A DNA stretch of 34,797 bases from JBBSHE01 sp038253325. GTDB taxonomy: Bacteria > Actinomycetota > Actinomycetes > Propionibacteriales > Nocardioidaceae. The notes below the pieces were generated by a model. That model had not been told where the DNA came from. It was given only the letters and a program-made list of their open reading frames with translations, and did not search any database. Positions 15,766 through 24,289 of the stretch are shown piece by piece. A program made the translations under genes and the position numbers. Positions within the stretch are counted from its first letter, which is position 1. Each line of letters opens with the position of its first letter. The stretch covers positions 1 to 34,797 of the forward strand of contig JBBSHE010000030.1 in the NCBI GenBank assembly GCA_038253325.1, read 5' to 3'.

Positions 15766-18700
15766 ATGTCCCTTGCCGGGCTCACCACGCTGCTCCGCTC
15801 GGAGCCGACCGTTGCCCGGGTTCTCGACGACGCATCGCACCGGCGGGCGAGCACGCTCGACCTGACCGCGCCCTCGGCGCTCAACCCGTTCCTGGTCGCG
15901 TCGCTCGCCGACGCAGCGGATACCGGCCGTCGGGCGCCCGTGCTCGCCGTCACGGCGACGCTCCGGGAGGCCGAGCAGCTCGTCGCCGCGCTCGAGTGCC
16001 TTCTTCCCCCCGACGGCGTTGCCCTGTACCCGGCCTGGGAGACGCTGCCGCACGAGCGGATGTCGCCGCGCTCCGACACGGTCGGGCAGCGGTTGGTGGT
16101 CCTGCGCCGGCTCGCACACCCGGACGCCGCCGCGCCAGCCCTGCGCGTGATCGTCGCGCCGGTCCGCTCGATCCTCCAGCCCCAGGCGACCGGCCTGGGT
16201 GATCTCGCCCCCGTCGGCGTCATGGTCGGCGACGAGGTCGACCTCGAGGAGCTCGTCGGCCGGCTCCGGGGCGCCGCGTACCACCGGGTCGACCTCGTCG
16301 AGCGCCGCGGTCAGTTCGCCGTACGCGGCGGGATCGTCGACGTGTTCCCTCCGACGGCCGAGCATCCGGTACGCCTGGAGTTCTGGGGCGACACCGTGGA
16401 GGACATCCGCTCGTTCGCGGTCGCCGACCAACGATCGCTCGGCCCGCTCGACGGCGGCCTCTGGGCGCCTCCGTGTCGCGAGCTGTTGCTGACCGACCAG
16501 GTCCGTGGGCGGGCGCGCGAGCTGGTCCCGGCGCATCCAGAGCTGCGCGAGATGCTGGAGAAGATCGCCGAGGGGCACGAGGTCGACGGCATGGAGTCCC
16601 TGTCGCCGGTGCTCGCCGACGGCATGGAGCTGTTCGTAGACCTCCTGCCGGCAGACAGCCGCGTCGTCGTGTGCAACCCCGAACGGGTCCGCGCCCGCGC
16701 CCACGACCTGGTCGCAACCAGCGCGGAGTTCCTCCAGGCATCGTGGTCGACCGCCGCGGCCGGTGGCGGGGCGCCGATCGACCTTCGGCAGGGGGCGTTC
16801 CGTACCGTCGGGGAAATTCGCACCGCCGCCCTCGCCCAGGGGCAGTCGTGGTGGTCGGTCTCGCCGTTCGGACTCGACGGCTCCGGGCCTGCCGGACCGG
16901 TCCGGACCGAGACAGGTGACATCGTCAGCATCGACGTGGCCACGGCGTCGAGTGTCGAGACGGTTGCGCTACCGGTGCGGTCGACGGATGCGTACTCGAC
17001 CGACACCGACCAGGCCGCAGTCCAGCTGGCCGGCGCATTGACGGCAGGGTGGCGGATCGTTCTCGCGAGCGTCGGGCATGGCACCGCCCAGCGGGTGGCG
17101 GAGGTGCTCAGCGGCCAGGACGTACCCGCTCGGCTGGTCGACGACCTCGCCGACCCCCCCGAACCGGGTGTCGTCCACGTCGTGCAGGCGAGCCTCGCGC
17201 ACGGCTTCGCGGTCGACGCGCTCGACCTGCTCGTCCTCACCACCGACGACCTGGTCGGACGGCGCGCGCATCGCGACCGGCAGCGCATGCCGTCGCGGCG
17301 AAAGCAGCAGATCGACCCGCTCGAGCTGCGGTCGGGCGACTACGTCGTCCATGAGCAGCACGGCGTGGGCCGCTACGTCGAGATGGTCGAGCGGACCGTC
17401 GCCGACGCCCGCCGCGAGTACCTCGTCATCCAGTACGCCGCGTCGCGACGGGGACAGCCGCCCGACCGGCTCTACGTGCCGACCGACCAGCTCGACCAGG
17501 TCACCCGGTACGTCGGCGGCGAGCAGCCGTCCCTCGACCGGTTGGGCGGCGCCGACTGGGGTCGACGCAAGGGCCGGGCCCGCCGAGCCGTCCGCCAGAT
17601 CGCCGCCGAGCTGATCAAGCTGTACGCCGCCCGGCAGGCGACGAAGGGGTACGCGTTCGGCCCGGACACGCCATGGCAGCGGGAGATGGAGGACGCGTTC
17701 CCGTACGTCGAGACACCCGACCAGCTCGTCAGCGTCGACGAGGTCAAGCGCGACATGGAGCTGACCGTCCCGATGGACCGGCTGATCTGCGGGGACGTCG
17801 GGTACGGCAAGACCGAGATCGCCGTGCGCGCGGCGTTCAAGGCGGTCCAAGACGGCAAGCAGGTGGCCGTGCTCGTGCCGACGACGCTGCTGGTGCAGCA
17901 GCACATCGAGACGTTCACCGAGCGGTACGCCGGCTTCCCGGTCGTCGTGAAGCCGCTGAGCCGGTTCCAGACCGACGCCGAGGCCCGCGAGGTCACGGCG
18001 GGAATGCTCTCCGGAGCGGTCGACGTCGTGGTCGGCACGCATCGGCTGATCAACCGTGACGTGAGATTCAAGGACCTCGGCCTGGTCGTCGTCGACGAGG
18101 AGCAGCGGTTCGGCGTCGAGCACAAGGAGGAGCTCAAGCGGATGCGGACCGCGGTCGACGTACTCAGCATGTCGGCGACGCCGATTCCCCGGACGCTGGA
18201 GATGGCCATCACCGGGATCCGTGAGATGTCGACGATCACCACCCCACCCGAGGAGCGGCATCCCGTGCTCACCTTCGTCGGGGCCTACGAGGATGCGCAG
18301 GTCGTCACGGCGATCCGGCGCGAGCTGCTGCGCGACGGGCAGGTGTTCTACATCCACAACCGGGTGCAGAGTATCGACCGGGCGACCACCCGGATCCAAG
18401 CGCTGGTTCCCGAAGCCCGAGTTGCCCAGGCGCACGGCCAGATGGGCGAGCACCAGCTCGAGCAGGTGATGCTGGACTTCTGGGAACACAAGTACGACGT
18501 GCTCGTGTGCACGACGATCGTCGAGGCGGGCCTCGACGTCTCCAACGCGAACACCCTGGTGATCGAGCGCGCGGATCTGCTCGGACTGTCGCAGCTGCAC
18601 CAGCTGCGTGGAAGGGTGGGGCGGGGCGCCGAGCGCGCGTACGCGTACTTCTTGTTCCCGCCGGACAAACCGCTGACCGAGACGGCACACGACCGGCTGA

Positions 18701-19353
18701 GCACGGTCGCGCAGCACGCCGATCTCGGCGCGGGGATGGCAGTCGCCATGAAGGACCTCGAGATCCGCGGCGCCGGGAACCTCCTCGGCGGCGAGCAGAG
18801 CGGGCACATCGCCGACGTGGGGTTCGACCTCTATGTGCGGCTCGTCGGTGAGGCCGTCGCGGACTTCCGAGGCGACGGCGAGGCAGCGGCAGCCGAGGTC
18901 CGGATCGACCTCCCGGTCGACGCGCACGTTCCCCACGACTACGTCCCAAGCGAGCGCCTCCGGCTGGAGATGTACAAGCGACTGGCCGAGGTCCATGCCG
19001 ACGAGGACGTGACCGCGATTCGAGCCGAGCTGCTCGACCGCTACGGAGCCCTGCCGGATCCGGCCGAGAACCTGCTCGCCGTCGCCCGACTTCGGGTCCG
19101 GGCCCGGGCCGCCGGCGTCTTCGAGATCAACGCCTCCGGCCGCTTCTTCCGATTCGCGCCGGTCGATCTCCCCGAGTCCGGGAGGTTCCGGATGGCTCGG
19201 CTCTACCCGAGCAGTGTGGTGAAGCCGACCCTCCACAGCGTGCTCGTACCGCGCCCGAAGACGGCGACTGTAGGCGGGCAGCCGCTGCGTGATCTTGCCG
19301 TACTAGATTGGGCCAGCCGCGTGATCGATGATCTCGACCAAGGAAGGTCCTGA
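15766..19353 (+). CDS. mfd: Transcription-repair coupling factor Mfd
   Basis: 1195 residues, full length. This ATPase removes RNA polymerase stalled at DNA lesions and recruits UvrA. Domains in order: a UvrB-like N-terminal module with the VALYPAWETLPHERMSPRSD segment and VRGGIVDVFPPTAEHPVR; the RNA-polymerase interaction domain near residues 525-590 (LRSGDYVVHEQHGVGRYV); and the RecG-like translocase with Walker A GDVGYGKTE (about 676), the DEEQ box VVVDEEQRFGVEHK (about 774), SATPIPRTLEMA, and motifs around TTIVEAGLDVSNANTLVIE and QLHQLRGRVGRG. The C-terminal D7 domain follows. AGGA lies upstream of the ATG. The stop falls two bases before the following lipoprotein start. Confidence 0.97.
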   Translation: MSLAGLTTLLRSEPTVARVLDDASHRRASTLDLTAPSALNPFLVASLADAADTGRRAPVLAVTATLREAEQLVAALECLLPPDGVALYPAWETLPHERMSPRSDTVGQRLVVLRRLAHPDAAAPALRVIVAPVRSILQPQATGLGDLAPVGVMVGDEVDLEELVGRLRGAAYHRVDLVERRGQFAVRGGIVDVFPPTAEHPVRLEFWGDTVEDIRSFAVADQRSLGPLDGGLWAPPCRELLLTDQVRGRARELVPAHPELREMLEKIAEGHEVDGMESLSPVLADGMELFVDLLPADSRVVVCNPERVRARAHDLVATSAEFLQASWSTAAAGGGAPIDLRQGAFRTVGEIRTAALAQGQSWWSVSPFGLDGSGPAGPVRTETGDIVSIDVATASSVETVALPVRSTDAYSTDTDQAAVQLAGALTAGWRIVLASVGHGTAQRVAEVLSGQDVPARLVDDLADPPEPGVVHVVQASLAHGFAVDALDLLVLTTDDLVGRRAHRDRQRMPSRRKQQIDPLELRSGDYVVHEQHGVGRYVEMVERTVADARREYLVIQYAASRRGQPPDRLYVPTDQLDQVTRYVGGEQPSLDRLGGADWGRRKGRARRAVRQIAAELIKLYAARQATKGYAFGPDTPWQREMEDAFPYVETPDQLVSVDEVKRDMELTVPMDRLICGDVGYGKTEIAVRAAFKAVQDGKQVAVLVPTTLLVQQHIETFTERYAGFPVVVKPLSRFQTDAEAREVTAGMLSGAVDVVVGTHRLINRDVRFKDLGLVVVDEEQRFGVEHKEELKRMRTAVDVLSMSATPIPRTLEMAITGIREMSTITTPPEERHPVLTFVGAYEDAQVVTAIRRELLRDGQVFYIHNRVQSIDRATTRIQALVPEARVAQAHGQMGEHQLEQVMLDFWEHKYDVLVCTTIVEAGLDVSNANTLVIERADLLGLSQLHQLRGRVGRGAERAYAYFLFPPDKPLTETAHDRLSTVAQHADLGAGMAVAMKDLEIRGAGNLLGGEQSGHIADVGFDLYVRLVGEAVADFRGDGEAAAAEVRIDLPVDAHVPHDYVPSERLRLEMYKRLAEVHADEDVTAIRAELLDRYGALPDPAENLLAVARLRVRARAAGVFEINASGRFFRFAPVDLPESGRFRMARLYPSSVVKPTLHSVLVPRPKTATVGGQPLRDLAVLDWASRVIDDLDQGRS

Positions 19354-19354
19354 C

Positions 19355-20074
19355 GTGCCGGACACCAACCGAAGGGCTCGGCGAGCGCTCTCCCTCGTCG
19401 GCCTGGTGATGGCCCTGGTCCTCGTGTCCGGTTGTGACGAGCATCCGGGCCGGGCCGCCGTGGTGGACGGCAAGTCCATCTCCGACGACTCGGTGACGAA
19501 GGTCGTCGACGCGATCTGCGGTTCGGCCACCGCCGCCCGGAAGCAGACCGGCGGGGCCACGCCCGCCGTGTCCGTCCCGTACATCCGCCGGGTCGTGCTC
19601 ACCTTCCTGATCAACTTCCGGCTCGCCGACGACTACCTGACTGCTCATGGCCTGAGCGTCACCAACGCGGCGGTCGACCGGATCGGGGCCGTGCCGACGC
19701 AGCCCGGGCTCTCCTCGGAGCTCCAGCGGCGTTACCGAGGGTTCGTGCAGGCGTACCAGCGGTACGCGATGCAGCTGTCGACCATCGGTGCGCACCTGAA
19801 GAACCCGCGGGTGAAAGAGCTGTCGAACTACGACTCGACCACCCAGGGCGCCGGCCGGGCTGAGCTGCGGAAGTGGGCTGCCGGCCGGCACATCGTGGTG
19901 AACCCGACCTACGGCGCATACAAGAACCTGACCGTTGCTGCACGCAGCGGCTCGTTGTCGGCCGCACAGTCGAAGCAGGCGCTCACCTGGGAGAAGCTGA
20001 GTGCGGCCAACTCGGTGCTCCAGCCGGGGCGGGGGACCCCGTTCGGACTTCCGGCCAGCCAGATCTGCGGCTGA
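19355..20074 (+). CDS. SurA N-terminal-like lipoprotein
   Basis: 239 residues from GTG 19355, two bases after the mfd stop, with AAGGAAGG at 19340-19347 inside the mfd end. A lipoprotein signal is clear: basic start, hydrophobic core LSLVGLVMALVLVSG and lipobox LVSGC with Cys27. The mature part begins with AAVVDGKSISDDSVTKVV, the hallmark of SurA/PrsA-type N-terminal chaperone domains, and is helical afterwards. There is no peptidyl-prolyl isomerase (rotamase) domain, so a chaperone-like or scaffold role outside the membrane is more likely than catalysis. A lipoprotein of this kind between mfd and mazG is, as I recall, a recurring actinobacterial arrangement. Confidence 0.85.
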   Translation: MPDTNRRARRALSLVGLVMALVLVSGCDEHPGRAAVVDGKSISDDSVTKVVDAICGSATAARKQTGGATPAVSVPYIRRVVLTFLINFRLADDYLTAHGLSVTNAAVDRIGAVPTQPGLSSELQRRYRGFVQAYQRYAMQLSTIGAHLKNPRVKELSNYDSTTQGAGRAELRKWAAGRHIVVNPTYGAYKNLTVAARSGSLSAAQSKQALTWEKLSAANSVLQPGRGTPFGLPASQICG

Positions 20075-20207
20075 TCCAGCGGCCCGATCTTCCGTAACCG
20101 GGTCGTTCCGGACAAACCGGATCGAACACATCGTCTTATGGTGAATTGGACGGACATGGTTTACCGATTCCGAACACCCGCGGAGTGATCTCACATAGAT
20201 TCTGACC

Positions 20208-20969
20208 GTGAGAGTCGGCGGGCGTTGGGTCGCCATTGTGTTCTTCGGAGGCCTGGCGGCATTGTCGCTGCTGGTATTCAGCAAGCATCTGAGCGACGTC
20301 CTGCCGCAGGCGGTTGCCACGCACATAGCGCGCAACAACGAGGGACTCGTGCTGGCCGTTGTGCTGGGGGCGTGGATCCAGTTCATCCGTCCTCGTCTCG
20401 TTTCGTCGTACGCCATGCCCATCGCTCTTCTGGTCGGGGCCGGGTTCCTCTTGGGCGGCTTGTGGCTCACCCATGGGCCCCTGACGAAGCCCGGCGGGGG
20501 CGTATTCATCACCCAGGACGAGACGGCGTACGCACTAGCCGTCCTGATCCCGTACGTGCAGCTCCTGCGGCCAGTACCGCTGTGGGCATACCTCGTCCCC
20601 GTGGTCGGTTTCGTCGTGCCTGTCGTGATCGGCTCCAACCAGACGATCACGAACCTCGCAGAGTTCTTCACGGCGCTGGTGCTCGTCCCCATCACCGTCG
20701 ACATTGTCGACTCTGGGATCCTCGATGGGTCGCCGGCAAGGGTCGGGCGAGGGGCCCTCTGGACGCTGTTGATGGCGGTGTGCGTCGTGGCGATGTTCAA
20801 GGGCTTCGACCGGAGACCCGACACGGTGATCGACGAGGTCGTTCGCTGGGTCTACCGTGGCGCCGAGATGTTCATCGCTGCCGGGTTCCTCACGCTCTAC
20901 TTCTCCGTCCTTCGCCACGATCTCCGTCCCCGTCGACCCGTGGCCGCACCACCCGTGGGGGTCCACTGA
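20208..20969 (+). CDS. Integral membrane protein of unknown function
   Basis: 253 residues from GTG 20208, in the 134-1100 base stretch between the lipoprotein and mazG. About six to seven hydrophobic segments are visible, including residues 7-22, 46-60, 68-84, 104-119, 123-142, 145-165 and 186-200, with a late one near 225-240. I do not recognise a family. Charged residues inside or beside segments include a conserved-looking DETAYALAVLIPY. The ends are basic with a Pro-rich tail. The stop TGA shares its first two bases with the CTG that would be the natural mazG start, indicating tight coupling. This gene is not part of the usual mfd-mazG order and may be a local insertion. Confidence 0.75.
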   Translation: MRVGGRWVAIVFFGGLAALSLLVFSKHLSDVLPQAVATHIARNNEGLVLAVVLGAWIQFIRPRLVSSYAMPIALLVGAGFLLGGLWLTHGPLTKPGGGVFITQDETAYALAVLIPYVQLLRPVPLWAYLVPVVGFVVPVVIGSNQTITNLAEFFTALVLVPITVDIVDSGILDGSPARVGRGALWTLLMAVCVVAMFKGFDRRPDTVIDEVVRWVYRGAEMFIAAGFLTLYFSVLRHDLRPRRPVAAPPVGVH

Positions 20970-21004
20970 CGTCGCCCCCGCCGGGCGCGCGACTCCTCGA
21001 CCTG

Positions 21005-21766
21005 GTGGCGACGATGGACGTGCTGCGACGCGAGTGTCCGTGGGACCGTGAGCAGACCCATGCGTCGCTGCTCCGCTACCTGGTCGAGGAGACGTACGAG
21101 GTCGTCGACGCCGTCGAACGACGAGACCGCGAAGCGTTGCGCGAGGAGCTCGGCGACGTGCTTCTCCAGGTCGTCTTCCACGCCCGGATCGCGGCCGAGG
21201 CCGGCACCGACGGGTGGGACATCGACGACGTCGCCGGCGATCTGGTCGGCAAGCTCGTACGCCGCCATCCCCACGTGTTCGCCGGCGTCCACGTCGACGG
21301 CGCCGACCAGGTCGCTCGGAACTGGGAGGAGATCAAGCACGCCGAGAAGGGTCGCAGGTCGCCACTCGACGGCCTCCCACGGGCGCTGCCGGCGTTGGCG
21401 CTGGCCGAGAAGGTGATCGACAGGCTGCTCCGCAGTGACGGCAAGCTGTCGATCCCAGTCCGGTCCGGCTACGCTGCCCCGACGGTGGCTGACGAAGTGA
21501 GCCCTATTGCGCACGATTCGTCAGCCACTGTTGCCCCTGACGATCCGAGCACTGCTCCACTCGAGGGGTCCCCGACGGTGGCTGACGAAGTGAGCCCTAC
21601 GACGCACGATTCGTCAGCCACTGCGTCGGGCTGGACCAGCGAGCACCTCGGTGACGTCCTGTTCGCACTGGTCGCCGCCGCGTACGAGCAGGGCATCGAC
21701 GCCGAGCAGGCCCTCCGCGACCGAGTACGTCGCGAGATCACGACCGACCGAACCCGTTCCAGCTGA
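21005..21766 (+). CDS. mazG: MazG nucleoside triphosphate pyrophosphohydrolase, carrying two in-frame palindromic inserts
   Basis: 253 residues from GTG 21005, the first standard start. It hydrolyses NTPs or dNTPs to monophosphates and helps cleanse oxidised nucleotides. The MazG motif EE-x-x-E (LVEETYEVVDA) and the second EELGDVLLQ metal site are present, then KHAEKGRRSPLDGLPRALPALALAEKV. The C-terminal helix pair (LGDVLFALVAAAYEQGIDAEQALRDRVRR) is intact. Between them lies an unusual linker of about 60 residues that contains PTVADEVSP-HDSSAT twice, encoded by palindromic DNA. Family starts usually include the preceding residues (TSPPPGARLLDLVA), which would need the CTG at 20966 overlapping the upstream stop. 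Eno follows after a 97-base gap. Confidence 0.9.
   Translation: MATMDVLRRECPWDREQTHASLLRYLVEETYEVVDAVERRDREALREELGDVLLQVVFHARIAAEAGTDGWDIDDVAGDLVGKLVRRHPHVFAGVHVDGADQVARNWEEIKHAEKGRRSPLDGLPRALPALALAEKVIDRLLRSDGKLSIPVRSGYAAPTVADEVSPIAHDSSATVAPDDPSTAPLEGSPTVADEVSPTTHDSSATASGWTSEHLGDVLFALVAAAYEQGIDAEQALRDRVRREITTDRTRSS
21485..21528 (+). repeat. Palindromic element copy 1, inside the mazG reading frame
   Basis: A 12-bp perfect inverted repeat, GTGGCTGACGAA (21485-21496) and TTCGTCAGCCAC (21517-21528), encloses a 20-base centre. That centre can extend the stem (GTGAGC with GCGCAC, one mismatch, after a 2-base bulge) and leaves loop CCTATT. It lies wholly within mazG and is translated. Confidence 0.85.
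21578..21621 (+). repeat. Palindromic element copy 2, inside the mazG reading frame
   Basis: Same 12-bp arms (21578-21589 and 21610-21621) and same length as copy 1, 93 bases downstream, so in the same reading frame (31 codons). Only the centre differs, by a few bases. Conservation of arms with loop divergence is typical of REP-like mobile palindromes or of structure-selected DNA. Confidence 0.85.
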
Positions 21767-21863
21767 CCGTCGACTGTGTATGCGTGGCGGCGGGTCGGTC
21801 CGTGCGCGGTCCGGTTAGGCTCCAAGGGCAGTTCACGGTGAGTGTTCGAGGAGACCTGTGCCC

Positions 21864-23156
21864 ATGTCGTACATCGAAGCCGTCGGAGCCCGAGAGATCC
21901 TCGACTCGCGAGGCAACCCGACCGTGGAGGTCGAGGTCGCGCTGGACGACGGTACGATCGCGCGCGCCGCGGTGCCGTCGGGCGCGTCGACCGGGCAGTT
22001 CGAGGCCGTCGAGCTTCGCGACGGCGGCGACCGGTACGCCGGCAAGGGCGTGACGAGCGCCGTACAGGCCGTGATCCAGCAGATCGGTCCGGTCATCGAG
22101 GAGCTAGCAGCGTCGGAGCAGGTGCTCGTCGACCAGACGATGATCGACCTGGACGGGACGCCCAACAAGACGAGCCTGGGCGCGAACGCCATCCTCGGGG
22201 TCTCGCTCGCCGTCGCGCGCGCGGCCGCGGAGTCCGCTGGGCTGCCGCTCTTTCGCTACGTGGGTGGTCCTGGCGCAACCTTGCTGCCCGTTCCGATGAT
22301 GAACATCCTCAACGGCGGCGCACACGCCGACACCTCGGTCGACGTGCAGGAGTTCATGATCGCCCCGATCGGGGCCGCGACGTTCGCCGAGGCGCTCGAG
22401 AACGGCGTGGCCGTATATCACGCGCTCAAGGGTGTGCTGAAGGAGAACGGCCTTGCCACCGGGCTCGGCGACGAAGGGGGATTCGCTCCCAACCTGTCGT
22501 CCAACCGGGCGGCGCTCGACCTCATCGCCACTGCCGTGGAGCGCACCGGGCTTCGGCTCGGTGAGGACATCGCGCTTGCCCTCGATGCCGCCGCCTCCGA
22601 GTTCTACGACGTCGAGAGCGATCGCTACTTGTTCGAGGGCAGCCCGAAGACCAGCGGCGAGATGGCCGCGTACTACTCCGACCTGGTCGCCGCGTACCCG
22701 ATCGTGTCGCTCGAGGATCCGCTGAGCGAGGACGACTGGGACGGTTGGAACGCGTTGACGGCTGCCCTGGGCGATCGGGTCCAGGTCGTCGGCGACGACA
22801 TCTTCGTCACGAACGTCGACCGGATCCAGCGCGGCATCGACGAAGGGTCCGCCAATGCGCTGCTCGTGAAGGTCAACCAGATCGGCACGGTCACCGAGAC
22901 GCTGGCAGCGGTCGAGCTCGCCCACCGCAACAAGATGCGGTGCATGATCAGCCACCGGTCCGGTGAGACCGAGGACACCACGATCGCGGACCTCGCCGTC
23001 GCCATCAACTGTGGACAGATCAAGACCGGCGCGCCGGCGCGTTCGGAGCGCGTCGCGAAGTACAACCAGCTGCTTCGGATCGAGGAGGAGCTCGAGGACG
23101 CCGCCCGGTACGCCGGGCGTCTGGCCTTTCCCCGCTACCAGGCAGCGGGTGGCTGA
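21864..23156 (+). CDS. eno: Enolase (phosphopyruvate hydratase)
   Basis: 430 residues from ATG 21864, nine bases after GAGGAGA; a GTG two codons upstream is too close to that site. It converts 2-phosphoglycerate to phosphoenolpyruvate in glycolysis. Recognisable motifs are AREILDSRGNPTVEVEV, PSGASTG, the catalytic Glu in GLGDEGGFAPNL (about residue 203), metal ligands in ALDAAASEFYD and VSLEDPLSEDDW, the signature LLVKVNQIGTVTET with catalytic Lys (about 336) and SHRSGETED (about 363). Length is normal. The divIC gene starts three bases after its stop, so they are co-transcribed. Confidence 0.97.
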   Translation: MSYIEAVGAREILDSRGNPTVEVEVALDDGTIARAAVPSGASTGQFEAVELRDGGDRYAGKGVTSAVQAVIQQIGPVIEELAASEQVLVDQTMIDLDGTPNKTSLGANAILGVSLAVARAAAESAGLPLFRYVGGPGATLLPVPMMNILNGGAHADTSVDVQEFMIAPIGAATFAEALENGVAVYHALKGVLKENGLATGLGDEGGFAPNLSSNRAALDLIATAVERTGLRLGEDIALALDAAASEFYDVESDRYLFEGSPKTSGEMAAYYSDLVAAYPIVSLEDPLSEDDWDGWNALTAALGDRVQVVGDDIFVTNVDRIQRGIDEGSANALLVKVNQIGTVTETLAAVELAHRNKMRCMISHRSGETEDTTIADLAVAINCGQIKTGAPARSERVAKYNQLLRIEEELEDAARYAGRLAFPRYQAAGG

Positions 23157-23159
23157 CGG

Positions 23160-23777
23160 ATGCCGCAGAACCGGAGCTCACGTGGACCCGGTCGTCGCCC
23201 GGCCGCCACCGGTGGGCGGTCGAGGCCGACGGCGCCACGAGGCGGCGGGTCCACCCGCTCGACCTCACGGGTTCCGCCGTCCGGGGTCGCACCGTCGGCG
23301 CGAACGACCCACTGGACCAGCCGCACGGCGATCCTGTTCCTGGTGATGCTGGTCCTCGCGGTGTCGTACGCGTCGAGCATGCGCGCCTGGCTGCATCAGC
23401 GCAGCGAGGCGAACAGTCTGCGCAGCCAGATCGTCGAACGCGAGGCGGCGATCGAGCAGCTGCAGCAGGCGAAGCAGCGGTGGAAGGACCCCGCATACAT
23501 CCGCGCGCAGGCCAGGCTGCGGTTCGGATGGGTGATGCCGGGGCAGATCGGATACCGGGTGATCGGCGACAACGGTCAGGTCCTGGAGACCCAGAACCGG
23601 CTCCTGGACCCGTCGACGGCACCGACGAGTACGCCGCAATGGTGGCAGTCGACCTGGGACAGCATCGTGACCGCGGGCGGCGTCTCGCCGACGAAACCGG
23701 CGAAGCCGGACGTCCGCGGTCCGGCGACGCGGATCGACCGGTCGGGCAACGCGCAGACCACACCGCCGAGCCGGTGA
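23160..23777 (+). CDS. Septum formation initiator protein (FtsB/DivIC family)
   Basis: 205 residues from ATG 23160. The cytoplasmic N-terminal 50 residues are basic and rich in Gly, Pro, Ser and Thr. One membrane helix follows (about 56-75, AILFLVMLVLAVSYASSM), then a coiled-coil (about 78-105, RSEANSLRSQIVEREAAIEQLQQAK). Next is the family signature WKDPAYIRAQARLRFGWVMPGQIGYRV. The C-terminal 70 residues are low complexity and extracytoplasmic. FtsB/DivIC proteins bridge FtsL and FtsQ in the divisome. It lies between eno and DUF501, the usual actinobacterial place for this gene. The stop overlaps the DUF501 GTG start by four bases. Confidence 0.93.
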   Translation: MPQNRSSRGPGRRPAATGGRSRPTAPRGGGSTRSTSRVPPSGVAPSARTTHWTSRTAILFLVMLVLAVSYASSMRAWLHQRSEANSLRSQIVEREAAIEQLQQAKQRWKDPAYIRAQARLRFGWVMPGQIGYRVIGDNGQVLETQNRLLDPSTAPTSTPQWWQSTWDSIVTAGGVSPTKPAKPDVRGPATRIDRSGNAQTTPPSR

Positions 23778-24289
23778 GCGCACGGGTCCTCGGCGCGCGC
23801 GACCAGGCGGCCGTGGCGTTGCAGCTGGGTCGCCCGGCGCGGGACGTCATCACCGTCGCACACCGCTGTCGGTGCGGCCTCCCGGACGTGGTCGAGACCG
23901 CTCCGCGGCTGAGCGACCGCACGCCGTTCCCCACGCTGTACTACCTGACCTGCCCACGAGCCGTTTCGGCGATCGGGACGTTGGAGGCGTCGGGCCTGAT
24001 GACGCGGCTGAACGAGCGGCTGATGGCCGACCACGTGCTGCGGGCGGCGTACGAACGGGCCCACCGGGCGTACCTTTCCGACCGCAGCCGGCACGCCGAC
24101 GTGCCGGAGATCGCCCAGGTGTCGGTCGGCGGGATGCCTGACCGCGTGAAGTGCCTGCATGCGCTCGTCGCGCACTCCCTTGCGGCCGGACCGGGCGTCA
24201 ACCCGATCGGTGACGAGGTGATGCGGACGTTGCCTGAATGGTGGCGGGACGGGGCGTGCGTCGACGAGCCAGTGGTCGAGCGCCGGTGA
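23774..24289 (+). CDS. DUF501 family protein
   Basis: 171 residues from a GTG overlapping the divIC stop (GTGA). DUF501 proteins are small cytosolic actinobacterial proteins without a confirmed function. Recognisable segments are LGRPARDVITVAHRCRCGLPDVVET near the start (a Cys-x-Cys pair), TPFPTLYYLTCPRAVSAIGTLEASGLM and GGMPDRVKCLHALVAHSLAAGPGVNPIGDEV. Several Cys and His residues are conserved in my recollection of the family (RCRC, TCP, KCLH), suggesting metal or redox chemistry, but this is inference. It overlaps the next gene by four bases, so divIC, DUF501 and ppx form one translationally coupled unit. Confidence 0.92.
   Translation: MSARVLGARDQAAVALQLGRPARDVITVAHRCRCGLPDVVETAPRLSDRTPFPTLYYLTCPRAVSAIGTLEASGLMTRLNERLMADHVLRAAYERAHRAYLSDRSRHADVPEIAQVSVGGMPDRVKCLHALVAHSLAAGPGVNPIGDEVMRTLPEWWRDGACVDEPVVERR

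Noticed and set aside
16969..19236. Very long minus-strand open frame (755 codons) opposite mfd
   Set aside because: Antisense shadow of mfd caused by high GC third positions; the translated product is Arg/His/Asp/Gly-rich and has no domain.
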